DNA from: Treponema sp. UBA1798
GTDB taxonomy: Bacteria; Spirochaetota; Spirochaetia; Treponematales; Treponemataceae
Length of the DNA: 8,783 bases
Reading direction: 5' to 3'
NCBI GenBank assembly: GCA_002319875.1
Contig: DCFS01000034.1
Span: forward strand, 1 to 8,783
Under the pieces are notes generated by a model. That model searched no databases and was not told the origin of the DNA. It was given only the letters and a program-made list of their open reading frames with translations. Shown in pieces: positions 1 to 7,297 of this stretch. Positions within the stretch are counted from its first letter, which is position 1; each line of letters opens with the position of its first letter. The translations under genes were made by a program, and so were the position numbers.

Positions 1-843
1 TGTTTTGACCTGGCAAACAATTACGGCCCTCCCTATGGCGCTGCAGAGGAAAACTTCGGCCGGATATTCACGGCAGATTTCCGCCCCTACCGCGATGAAC
101 TCGTTATTACAACAAAAGCAGGATACGATATGTGGCCGGGGCCCTACGGTAACTGGGGCAGCAGAAAATACCTGCTGGCAAGTCTTAACCAGAGCCTGAA
201 ACGGATGGGGCTCGAATACGTCGATATTTTCTATCACCATCGCATGGATCCCGATACTCCGCTTGAAGAGACTATGGGGGCACTTGACCAGGCAGTAAAA
301 TCAGGAAAAGCGCTCTATGCAGGGATTTCCAACTACGACAGGGAAACGACGATACGGGCAGCCGGTATTCTGAATAAATTGAACTGCCCTTTCGTACTCA
401 ACCAGGTACGCTATTCAATCTTTGACCGGCATATTGAAACAAACGGCCTGAAAACATATGCCGGTAAAAATGGTATAGGACTCATCTGTTTCAGCCCGCT
501 TGCACAGGGGCTGCTTTCCGATAAATATCTTAATGGAATCCCGGCGGACAGCCGTATCGCAAAAGACGGCCGATATCTTCATGCGGACGTTCTTACCGAA
601 GAAAAACGTACACAAATACAGAAACTCAATGCAATAGCAGAAAACCGGGGACAGACTCTTGCACAGATGGCACTCTCATGGATACTCCGCGATAACGATA
701 TCACCAGTGTCCTTATCGGGGCATCAAAACCGGAACAGATTACTGAAAATGCAGGAATTATTGAAAAGTGTATGTTTACACAGGAAGAAATTACTGCAAT
801 TGATAAAATAGCACCGCCCGAAAAAAACGCTGAAAAATGCTGA
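1..843 (+). CDS. Aldo/keto reductase, YghZ/Gpr type (5' end missing)
   Basis: NADPH-dependent aldo/keto reductase of the AKR14/YghZ group, whose E. coli member reduces L-glyceraldehyde 3-phosphate and methylglyoxal; a cytosolic TIM-barrel enzyme. The reading frame is open from base 1, so the start lies outside the window. The visible 280 residues compare with about 346 in E. coli YghZ, so roughly 65 N-terminal residues are missing. Catalytic tetrad candidates are visible: Asp3 and Tyr8 (FDLANNYGPP), Lys39 (TTKAGYD) and His80 (DIFYHHRMD), numbered from base 1. The motifs DMWPGPYG, GSRKYLLASL and FSPLAQGLL are typical of this subgroup. The C-terminal SVLIGAS segment is the usual cofactor phosphate-binding region. 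The stop codon lies inside the start of rlmJ (shared ATGCTGA), so the two are probably cotranscribed and translationally coupled. Family assignment is firm; the physiological substrate is inferred. Confidence 0.95.
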   Translation, partial: CFDLANNYGPPYGAAEENFGRIFTADFRPYRDELVITTKAGYDMWPGPYGNWGSRKYLLASLNQSLKRMGLEYVDIFYHHRMDPDTPLEETMGALDQAVKSGKALYAGISNYDRETTIRAAGILNKLNCPFVLNQVRYSIFDRHIETNGLKTYAGKNGIGLICFSPLAQGLLSDKYLNGIPADSRIAKDGRYLHADVLTEEKRTQIQKLNAIAENRGQTLAQMALSWILRDNDITSVLIGASKPEQITENAGIIEKCMFTQEEITAIDKIAPPEKNAEKC

Positions 844-1748
844 GTTACCGTCATGAATTTCATGCAGGAAATCATGCAGATATTCTCAAGCACATAACGC
901 TTACGCTTATTCTGGAACACCTGAAAGAAAAACCGTCTCCTGTCACAGTCTACGATACGCATGCAGGAGCGGGACGCTATGCACTGGATGATGAGCGTCT
1001 ACTCAAAACCGGTGAAGCAGAGGCAGGAATAAAACGTTTTTTATACGCATACCGGCACGTGCCGGATATTCCGTCTTCATTTGCATTGTATCTGGATATC
1101 TGCAGGACATACGCATCATCCGGTTTATATCCGGGATCACCCGAAATATCCCGCTGTCTGCTCCGTTCAGGCGACAGGCTTGTTCTTTCGGAACTGCATA
1201 ATACAGAAATCGGTGTACTGCGCTGTAATATGGAACAGCACCCCCTATACGCAACGGAATCTCCGGTAAAACCACAGATTCATCACAGGAACGGCTATGA
1301 AATGCTCAGGGCTCTCACTCCTCCGGAAACAAAACGGGGAATGGCACTCATAGATCCAAGCTATGAAGACAGCAGCGACTATAGCGATACAGCAGATACG
1401 GTTATTTTTGTACACAAAAAATGGGCAGCCGGTATTCTGGCACTATGGTATCCGCTTCTGGCACACCGTAAAAAAGAAATATCAGATATGAAGCGTACCA
1501 TAAAAACACCGGTTCAATCGGCAGCTGGTCATTCAAATATTCTTGATATACAGTTACTGGTAAATACCGAGGATTCTCATCTGGAGACATACCCGGGACA
1601 GACATCAGAGTCTTCCACTCCCCGGTTGTACGGAAGCGGTCTTCTTATAATCAACGCTCCATGGAAACTTGAAAGCGAGCTTTCCGCTATTCTGCCGCAG
1701 CTTGCAGCAATTCTGGGCACCAAAGGCAGCTGGAACATCACAGTATAA
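837..1748 (+). CDS. rlmJ: 23S rRNA (adenine(2030)-N6)-methyltransferase RlmJ
   Basis: S-adenosylmethionine-dependent methyltransferase that makes N6-methyladenine at 23S rRNA position 2030 (E. coli numbering). The N-terminus MLSYRHEFHAGNHADILKH is nearly the family consensus and fixes the ATG at 837. The SAM-binding motif is YDTHAGAGRY (residues 39-48). The catalytic motif IV is DPSY (173-176), where E. coli has DPPY. ALWYPL and the C-terminal INAPWKLE motif are also family hallmarks. The protein is 303 residues, slightly longer than the 280 of E. coli, with extra residues mostly in the C-terminal half. The start overlaps the end of the upstream reductase gene by 7 bases. No clear Shine-Dalgarno precedes it, which suggests coupling to translation of the upstream gene. 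Convergent with sbcC. Confidence 0.95.
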   Translation: MLSYRHEFHAGNHADILKHITLTLILEHLKEKPSPVTVYDTHAGAGRYALDDERLLKTGEAEAGIKRFLYAYRHVPDIPSSFALYLDICRTYASSGLYPGSPEISRCLLRSGDRLVLSELHNTEIGVLRCNMEQHPLYATESPVKPQIHHRNGYEMLRALTPPETKRGMALIDPSYEDSSDYSDTADTVIFVHKKWAAGILALWYPLLAHRKKEISDMKRTIKTPVQSAAGHSNILDIQLLVNTEDSHLETYPGQTSESSTPRLYGSGLLIINAPWKLESELSAILPQLAAILGTKGSWNITV

Positions 1749-1778
1749 AGGTCTCTATCTGTTTTAACAGAACATGCT
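1749..1778. other. Convergent intergenic gap, weak hairpin, no clear terminator
   Basis: Thirty bases separate the stop codons of rlmJ and sbcC. A small inverted repeat TCTGT-TTTA-ACAGA lies at 1758-1771. A second one, ACATG-(7)-CATGT, lies at 1772-1788 and runs into the sbcC end. Neither is GC-rich and neither is followed by a T run on either strand, so an intrinsic terminator is not supported. Transcripts from both sides may overlap or end by another mechanism. Confidence 0.3.
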
Positions 1779-4700
1779 TCAGTCATGTATCCGTATACGT
1801 GAACCGTTAACTCCTTTATCGACTTCCAGACAGGAATGGATAACAGTACGCATGCTTTCAACATGTGAAATTACACCAACCGTTCGCGATTCGCGTATAT
1901 CCTGAAGAATGGAAACGGCCTTATCAAGTGCTTCACCGTCGAGTGTTCCGAACCCTTCATCAATAAAAAGGGAATCAAGCCGTATTCCCCCGCTCTCATT
2001 CTGAACGACGTCAGTCAACGCCAGAGCAAGGCTTATTGAAGCCATAAAGGTTTCACCGCCGCTCAGTGTTGCAGTGTTGCGGTCACGTCCCGTATAACTG
2101 TCACTGACAAGAAGATCAAGACCGCGATATCCATTGCCTCCGGAGGCCTCTGGAGCTATCTTAAAATGATACCGCCCGCCGGAAATACGCTCAAACCGCG
2201 GATTTGCATAATGTACAACTTCCGCAAACTTTATACCAAGAATCCACGCATCAAAAGGTATTTTCCTGGGGTTCTGTCCGGAAAGATCATCTGCAAGTTT
2301 TAAATAATGTGCACATTTATCCTCGAGATCCTGACGCTGTTTTTCAAGTTCCCCTTTCCGGGACACTTCGGAAGCAAGATTTGCATGTTCCACGACAGCT
2401 TTCTGTATGCGGTCATCGATAGAAGATATGTCTTTTCTCTTTAACTCCATATCTTTTTTTATCTGCTCAACTGCCAGGCTGAGTCCGGCACTGTCACCGC
2501 TGCCCTTAAGCGATTCCAACTTAATATCTGTCCTTTTAAGTGCATCGCTCCATTCAGTAAATTCAGTTTCCATCTCTGAAAGCTTTTCAGGAATCACAAA
2601 AGCTTTCTTTGCTCCATCCCTGTCTGTAAAGCAGGAAGATGCAAGTTTCTGAGCCAGTTCAGCTTCCGCTTCGCTGCATTCATGTAAAGCCTGTCTGTGA
2701 TTTGCCATCAGCGCTTCAAGATTCGCCTGGAGTGCAGACCTCCTGCCCCGTGCATTCTTCAGCCGTTCTGCATAACTGTTATATTGACGTTCAGCCTCTG
2801 TTTTTTCTGCCGTAAGTACACGTATCTGTTCAAGAACAGCATCCTCCGTCTGATCAGCAATACCGGTACTTTCAAGCGTTTTCAATTCTGTTTCTGCAGC
2901 GGTTACCTTACGACCGGCTTCCTGATATGCATCAGCAATTTTTTCCATATCGGTTTTCCGGCTTTTCAGTTCCGATATAAACAACTTTGCTTTCTGGTAC
3001 AGCTTTTCATTCTTTTCAAGCAGGTCCTGCGCATCCAAAACCGCACGCTGCGCCTGTTCAACCGTACAGGAACACACCACATCAAACTCTGATAAATGCT
3101 GTTTCTGCTGTCCACAGGCAGCCTGAATTGCAGTAAACTGATTTTCCAGATCAGTTTTATGCTGTACAGCAAGTTCAAGATTTTTTTCCTGGGTTTCTAT
3201 TTTCTCTGCTACATTAATTGTTTCCGGCAGCGGAAGTACCGGATGAGGATGTTCGGTCGCTCCGCATACAGGGCAGGGTTTCCCTTCTTCAAGTTGTACG
3301 GCAAGGACACAGGCATAATTATTCTGCTCCTGAAGTTTCTGCTGTACCCGGAAATCATCAAGACAGTACCGGGTATTTTCAATAAGACGGTCAGCAGCGT
3401 CCTTCTGCTCCGCAATTTTTGCCATAGCGGCTTCGGCAGCGGCAATGTCGGCTGCCAGCTTCCGGGCAGCAACTACGGTAGCGGCATCATTCTTTGCTTT
3501 TACAAAATCGGTTTCACATCTCTGTTTCTGCTCAAGCAGAGACTGCAGGATATCAGTTTCATCATTATCAGAATTTTCCCCTGGTACCAGAGACTGTATC
3601 TTCAGGAGTAATGCAGCATATGAACTTCTGGCATCAAAAAGAAAAGATTCTGCCCGCTTTTTTTCAGTCTGAGCCTTGGAGACAAGTACATGAACTTGCT
3701 GCAGATGTCTGATTCCGGAACACTGTTCCTCAAGATACTTCAGCCTTACTTCGGTTTCTACGGCAGATTTCTGCAAATCAGCCATCTGGCCGCTTCTGCT
3801 TTCAAGATCCGCTGCCTCTTTTTCAGCACTGTCCAGATCCTTTTCAGCGTTTTTACGGGAGTCTTCCAGATTACGGACACGAGACTCTGCTGCTTCCGTA
3901 TTCCGGATATATCCGTTTAAAATCCGTGCCTGAGACGCCGCTGCAATCCTTTTCTGCAGTTCTGTCATCCCGTCTTTTTGTAATTCCAGTTGCCGCTTCT
4001 CTTCTGCGAGCCGTTCTCTGTCCAGCGCACTGTTTAAAGCAACCTGCGTACGTTCCAGATTAACACTGAGCGTTTCGAGAGCTTCCGAACAAGTACTCTT
4101 CTCGTCGGTTAACTTTTTGATATCCCCTTTCAAATCATCCAGACGTTTTTCCGCAGCCTGCGAATCAAGCGAGGCCATAGCCATGATTTGTGCTTCAATC
4201 GTCCGCCGCTGCTCCGAAAACTCACTCCCCTTTTCTCTGGCCACGGTAATAATCCGTGAGTAAGACTCTATGGGAAACAGCTTGGAAAGTGTAATGCTGC
4301 GGTCTTTTGAACCGGCACTCAGAAAATCAGCAAATGCACCTTGCGGCAGCAGTACAATCTGGGTAAATTCCGCACAGCTTAAGCCGATAATACCTGCTAT
4401 TTTTGCATTTGTTTCATTTATTTTACCATTAAAAGGAACAAATACAGACTCAGTTGAATCAAAACATTCAAGTACAGCCTCAGCCGGCCGTACTGACTCC
4501 CGACCATTCCTGTTTATATATAACAGAGGCAGAGTTCTGCTGACACGCCAGGTTCTGCCATTTATGACGAATGTAAATTCAACAAACGATTCGTCTTCCG
4601 GTCCGGAAAAATCAGACCGGAATTCTCCGGGTGCCTTTCGTCTGGCTCCACAAAGATCGCCATATAGTGCGTAAGTCATTGCATCAAAAATAGTAGTTTT

Positions 4701-4811
4701 ACCGGATCCGGTCTTACCGGAAACAAGAAACATATCGCCAAGTTCTGTAAAATCTACTGTTTCATCACGGAAAGGACCTATGTTTTTCAGTTTTAATTTT
4801 ATCGCTTTCAT
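1779..4811 (-). CDS. sbcC: Exonuclease SbcCD, ATPase subunit SbcC (Rad50-like SMC protein)
   Basis: ATPase subunit of the SbcCD nuclease, which opens DNA hairpins and trims protein-blocked or broken ends together with SbcD. The 1010-residue protein (E. coli about 1048) has the full SMC/Rad50 layout. The N-terminal ATPase half carries Walker A GKTGSGKT at residues 32-39. A long coiled coil rich in Glu, Lys, Ala and Gln follows, from about 180 to 500. The zinc hook CPVCG has its cysteines at 513 and 516. A returning coiled coil runs from about 530 to 850. The C-terminal ATPase half has the ABC signature LSGGE at 916-920 and Walker B ending FIDE with Asp951 and Glu952, followed by GFGTLD (D-loop). 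All key residues are intact. The ATG overlaps the sbcD stop as ATGA, showing a translationally coupled operon, and a good ribosome binding site lies inside the end of sbcD. Confidence 0.97.
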   Translation of the reverse strand: MKAIKLKLKNIGPFRDETVDFTELGDMFLVSGKTGSGKTTIFDAMTYALYGDLCGARRKAPGEFRSDFSGPEDESFVEFTFVINGRTWRVSRTLPLLYINRNGRESVRPAEAVLECFDSTESVFVPFNGKINETNAKIAGIIGLSCAEFTQIVLLPQGAFADFLSAGSKDRSITLSKLFPIESYSRIITVAREKGSEFSEQRRTIEAQIMAMASLDSQAAEKRLDDLKGDIKKLTDEKSTCSEALETLSVNLERTQVALNSALDRERLAEEKRQLELQKDGMTELQKRIAAASQARILNGYIRNTEAAESRVRNLEDSRKNAEKDLDSAEKEAADLESRSGQMADLQKSAVETEVRLKYLEEQCSGIRHLQQVHVLVSKAQTEKKRAESFLFDARSSYAALLLKIQSLVPGENSDNDETDILQSLLEQKQRCETDFVKAKNDAATVVAARKLAADIAAAEAAMAKIAEQKDAADRLIENTRYCLDDFRVQQKLQEQNNYACVLAVQLEEGKPCPVCGATEHPHPVLPLPETINVAEKIETQEKNLELAVQHKTDLENQFTAIQAACGQQKQHLSEFDVVCSCTVEQAQRAVLDAQDLLEKNEKLYQKAKLFISELKSRKTDMEKIADAYQEAGRKVTAAETELKTLESTGIADQTEDAVLEQIRVLTAEKTEAERQYNSYAERLKNARGRRSALQANLEALMANHRQALHECSEAEAELAQKLASSCFTDRDGAKKAFVIPEKLSEMETEFTEWSDALKRTDIKLESLKGSGDSAGLSLAVEQIKKDMELKRKDISSIDDRIQKAVVEHANLASEVSRKGELEKQRQDLEDKCAHYLKLADDLSGQNPRKIPFDAWILGIKFAEVVHYANPRFERISGGRYHFKIAPEASGGNGYRGLDLLVSDSYTGRDRNTATLSGGETFMASISLALALTDVVQNESGGIRLDSLFIDEGFGTLDGEALDKAVSILQDIRESRTVGVISHVESMRTVIHSCLEVDKGVNGSRIRIHD

Positions 4812-6034
4812 CCGGCATTTTCCTTTCCGGCAAGTTCCAGATACAATATTTTTTCTTTTTGCGTGACAGGATCTGAAGAAATTTCACCGTATATATCGCG
4901 GAGAAATGCATCAAATATTTTTGCCTGATTTATTCCGGATTCTGACTTAAGAAGCGTGCTGCGATCCGAAAGTGCCATATTTTCCCCTTCAGACAGATAC
5001 GGAGTCCTGACGAATGACATGATCAGAGGAAATTTCGTACGAAGCAGCGACATCGCATTTTCATGAACGACAGGATCCGTACACTGTATTTCTATATAAC
5101 TGTTTTTATAGTTCGATGTATCATTAGTATATAAATCCTGAAAACTTCCGGTAAGACGCAAAACAGGATGTAAAGGATGTACCGGAATACGCTCTGCGCA
5201 GGCCCCTTCAGCAGTTACCGTAACACGGAGCATATATTTGTCAGGTTCTTCTCCGAAAGAATACGCAAGGGGCGATCCGCTGTACCAGATTGTACCGTTT
5301 CCGCACATCTGTGCTTTATGAAGATGCCCGAGCGCCGTATAAGTAAAAAAAGAAAATACAGAAGCATCCACCTGTTCTGCAGCGCCTGTAAAACTCCGCT
5401 CGGAATCAGAAGAGACTGAACCAAGCGTAAAAAGATGGGCGCAGAGTACACAAGGCATCAGAGGATGATTCTTTTTATGCGCCGCTGCAATCTGCTGTAC
5501 AGCAGCTTCCGTAAGCTGCTGCTGGGAACGCAGCAAGTCTTTACTCTCCGCGTCAAATAACTCCTGTTGTTCTTCATTTTTTCTTATCTGTTTTGGCGCC
5601 CGGATACAACCGGGAGTGAGATACGGAAGTTGATATATTGCGGCCGTCTTATTACCGTTCCCGATGATTACCGGTTCTGTAAAACGTCTGGTATCTGTAC
5701 AGATATGGATATTCTGGCTGTCCAGCAGTTCTGCGGCAAACGAAAGCCTGTCAGAACTGTCATGATTTCCTGAAAGAAAAAAAAGATGAAGACGGGGAAA
5801 CTTCATATGTACCTCGTTCAGGAAATCACTGAACAGAGTTACCGCTTCTGAGGGAGGAACTGCACGGTCGTAAATATCGCCGGGAACTGCCAGAGCATCG
5901 TATGGAACGGCATCCGTTTCAGCCTGCTCAAGTTCTGTTACAATCTGATCAAGAAAATAGCGCTGGTCTTCAACAAGTGAAGTCTCGTAAAAAATTTTAC
6001 CAAGATGCCAGTCGCCTGTCTGTAAAAATTTCAT
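4808..6034 (-). CDS. sbcD: Exonuclease SbcCD, nuclease subunit SbcD (Mre11-like)
   Basis: Mn2+-dependent calcineurin-like phosphoesterase subunit of SbcCD, with double-strand exonuclease and single-strand endonuclease activity. Metal-binding motifs are all visible, numbered from the ATG at 6034: GDWH (Asp8, His10), PGDIYDR (Asp53), SGNHDS (Asn90, His91), AHLF (His200) and GHLH (His237, His239). The region after about residue 260 is the capping and SbcC-binding part. The protein is 408 residues (E. coli 400). An in-frame ATG at 6052 would add six residues (MIYFFH). I prefer 6034 because family members start as M-K/R-x-L-x-T-x-D-W-H-L-G and because an extended -10 element lies just upstream of it. 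First gene of the sbcD-sbcC operon, divergent from the fliG1-like gene. Confidence 0.95.
   Translation of the reverse strand: MKFLQTGDWHLGKIFYETSLVEDQRYFLDQIVTELEQAETDAVPYDALAVPGDIYDRAVPPSEAVTLFSDFLNEVHMKFPRLHLFFLSGNHDSSDRLSFAAELLDSQNIHICTDTRRFTEPVIIGNGNKTAAIYQLPYLTPGCIRAPKQIRKNEEQQELFDAESKDLLRSQQQLTEAAVQQIAAAHKKNHPLMPCVLCAHLFTLGSVSSDSERSFTGAAEQVDASVFSFFTYTALGHLHKAQMCGNGTIWYSGSPLAYSFGEEPDKYMLRVTVTAEGACAERIPVHPLHPVLRLTGSFQDLYTNDTSNYKNSYIEIQCTDPVVHENAMSLLRTKFPLIMSFVRTPYLSEGENMALSDRSTLLKSESGINQAKIFDAFLRDIYGEISSDPVTQKEKILYLELAGKENAG
4821..4827 (-). promoter_or_regulatory. Ribosome binding site of sbcC
   Basis: On the minus strand GAAAGGA ends 9 bases before the sbcC ATG (4811) and lies within the last codons of sbcD. 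It supports the chosen start and contrasts with the three genes in this window that lack such a site. It shows that Shine-Dalgarno initiation is used in this genome for operon-internal genes. Confidence 0.65.
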
Positions 6035-6042
6035 GTGAAAGA

Positions 6043-6051
6043 AGTATATCA
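6043..6051 (-). promoter_or_regulatory. Extended -10 promoter element of sbcD
   Basis: The minus strand reads TGATATACT, an extended -10 (TGn plus TATACT), ending 8 bases before the preferred sbcD ATG. Transcription would be expected to start within about 2 bases of the ATG, giving a leaderless or nearly leaderless message. I see no good -35 at 16-18 bases, which is tolerated with an extended -10. No Shine-Dalgarno is present before either candidate ATG. Confidence 0.45.
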
Positions 6052-6069
6052 TAAACCAGTAAATAATTG

Positions 6070-6075
6070 TATTAT
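6070..6075 (+). promoter_or_regulatory. Candidate -10 box of the fliG1-like gene
   Basis: TATTAT (5 of 6 to consensus) ends 6 bases before the ATG at 6082, placing the expected transcription start at or very near the A of the ATG. There is no recognisable -35 at normal spacing and no Shine-Dalgarno before the gene. Only a -10 match supports this, so it is tentative. Confidence 0.35.
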
Positions 6076-6076
6076 A
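6071..6076 (-). promoter_or_regulatory. Alternative -10 box (TATAAT) for sbcD
   Basis: A perfect TATAAT on the minus strand would start RNA near 6064, giving a leader of about 30 bases before the ATG at 6034 or 12 bases before that at 6052. No good -35 is seen at 16-18 bases. It overlaps almost completely the candidate -10 of the divergent fliG1-like gene, so the same AT-rich step may open for both directions. Confidence 0.35.
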
Positions 6077-6081
6077 CCGCT

Positions 6082-7278
6082 ATGAATCTTAACGATTACC
6101 GTCTTAATGCCTATAGAACCGCGGCAGAAAAAAAACCGGAACATAACGGCAAACCGGCAGCCGGTACACCTGTAAAAAATATTGATAAAGGAAACGACCA
6201 GTACACTGATACGAGCGTAAAAGCAGCTGCCGCAGCACTTACATCCGGCGGATTACTGAAAATACAAAAATCAACGCAGGGAAATAACGGACAAGATACT
6301 ATTTACCGGCGGGTAGCAAAATTTCTTCTGCTCATCGGAGTTGATGAAGCTGCAAAAATTCTTCCGCACTTGAGCGAAGCTCAGACTGAAAAAATAATTC
6401 CGGAGATAGCATCCATCAGACATGTAGATCGGGATGAAGCAGCATCTATCCTTGCCGAGTTTCAGGCCCTGGTACAAAAATCCCGGGAAGCCGGTGGCGT
6501 TGATACGGCCAAAACAATACTTGAAAAGGCTTTCGGAGAAAAAAAAGCAGAAGAAATGCTTCAAAAAGCGGTTCCGTTTGCTGAAGGAAAACCCTTTGAA
6601 TATCTCAATGAGACCGATACCGATAAAATCATATTCCTGTTAAAAGATGAATCTGTAGCCGTTCGTGCGCTTGTTCTGTCGTATCTGAAGCCGAAAACGG
6701 CAGCTTCTGTCATTAATGCTTTTTCCCCGGAAGACAAGACCAGAGTTATCATGCGACTGGCAAAAATGGAGCCAGTTTTGCCAGAAGTCCTGCACAGAGT
6801 AGACCAGTCGATGCATGAAAAATCTATGGCTGTCAATACAGAAAAAGCAATAGCAACTGATGGACGGGGTATACTTGCACAAATACTGAAACGTATGACG
6901 CCGCAGGCAGAGCAGAATATTCTCGCGACGCTTTCCGATACTGATCCGGAACTTGGACACGACCTGAAGCAACGCCTGTTTACGACAGAAGACTTTATCA
7001 ATTCCGACGATCGTTTCATACAGGAGCAGCTGGGTAAAATGGATAATACTCTGATAGCAGCGCTCATCGCCGATAAGTCCGATGATTTCAGATCAAAAAT
7101 ATTACGTAACGTCTCAAAGACACGCGGCGATGTAATTCTTGAAGAGGAACAGCTTAAAAAACCGATTCCAGGAAAGGACATTGACAAAGTTACATCGCAG
7201 TTCTTCAATATTATGCGACAGGCCTTTGATGACGGAAAACTTGTTGTAAAAAACAGGAGCGATGACATTTTCGTATAA
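6082..7278 (+). CDS. fliG1: FliG-family flagellar motor switch protein, divergent FliG1-like paralogue
   Basis: FliG couples the flagellar MS ring to the C ring and takes torque from the stators; spirochaetes carry two copies, and this resembles the divergent FliG1. After a polar, probably disordered stretch (residues 1-70), a FliG N-type region covers about 75-165 (VAKFLLLIGVDEAAKILPHL, then GGVDTAKTILEKAFG). A FliG middle-type region spans about 170-250 (FEYLNETD, RALVLSYLKP). A FliG C-type region spans about 290-390 (DDRFIQ, LRNVSK, KLVV). Length is 398 residues against about 330-345 for usual FliG. The EHPQR motif is replaced by ESVAV (190-194), MFXF by LFTT (299-302), and the positions of E. 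coli Arg281 and Arg297 by Thr347 and Pro363; acidic Glu354-Glu355 remain. I chose ATG 6082; an in-frame TTG at 6067 is possible but falls on the promoter. Family is confident; assignment as FliG1 rather than main motor FliG is inference from these losses. Confidence 0.85.
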   Translation: MNLNDYRLNAYRTAAEKKPEHNGKPAAGTPVKNIDKGNDQYTDTSVKAAAAALTSGGLLKIQKSTQGNNGQDTIYRRVAKFLLLIGVDEAAKILPHLSEAQTEKIIPEIASIRHVDRDEAASILAEFQALVQKSREAGGVDTAKTILEKAFGEKKAEEMLQKAVPFAEGKPFEYLNETDTDKIIFLLKDESVAVRALVLSYLKPKTAASVINAFSPEDKTRVIMRLAKMEPVLPEVLHRVDQSMHEKSMAVNTEKAIATDGRGILAQILKRMTPQAEQNILATLSDTDPELGHDLKQRLFTTEDFINSDDRFIQEQLGKMDNTLIAALIADKSDDFRSKILRNVSKTRGDVILEEEQLKKPIPGKDIDKVTSQFFNIMRQAFDDGKLVVKNRSDDIFV

Positions 7279-7290
7279 TTCTGGTATACT
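7262..7290 (+). promoter_or_regulatory. Promoter of the M16C protease gene inside the end of fliG1
   Basis: ATGACA (7262-7267, 5 of 6 to the -35 consensus), a 17-base spacer, then TATACT (7285-7290) preceded by TGG, forming an extended -10. This is the best sigma70-type promoter in the window. It overlaps the last codons and stop of the fliG1-like gene. The predicted start of RNA is 7296-7298, essentially the ATG at 7298, so the message would be leaderless. A TATAAT at 7274-7279 lies in the spacer but has no suitably spaced -35. Confidence 0.6.
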
Positions 7291-7297
7291 GTCCCAC

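Noticed and set aside
579..962. Minus-strand open frame of 127 codons across the reductase-rlmJ junction
   Set aside because: It is the shadow of two strongly recognised genes and has no recognisable product.
3096..3611. Plus-strand open frame of 171 codons opposite sbcC
   Set aside because: It is Phe/Leu/Cys-rich because it mirrors the Glu/Lys/Ala-rich coiled coil of SbcC. No start signal or domain was seen.
1779..6034. sbcCD as part of an anti-phage system
   Set aside because: The pair is a standard housekeeping SbcCD operon with all motifs intact, and no defence genes flank it in this window.
6035..6052. Upstream ATG at 6052 for sbcD, adding six residues
   Set aside because: SbcD proteins begin at the equivalent of the ATG at 6034. 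The extension would include the extended -10 element, and no ribosome binding site supports it.
6067..6081. TTG start at 6067 for the fliG1-like gene
   Set aside because: It overlaps the candidate -10 box, is a weaker start codon, has no ribosome binding site, and adds only five residues.
6561..7268. Antisense open frame of 235 codons opposite the fliG1-like gene
   Set aside because: It is a low-complexity, Ser/Arg/Ile-rich translation with no recognisable motif, and it lies wholly opposite a well-supported FliG-family gene.
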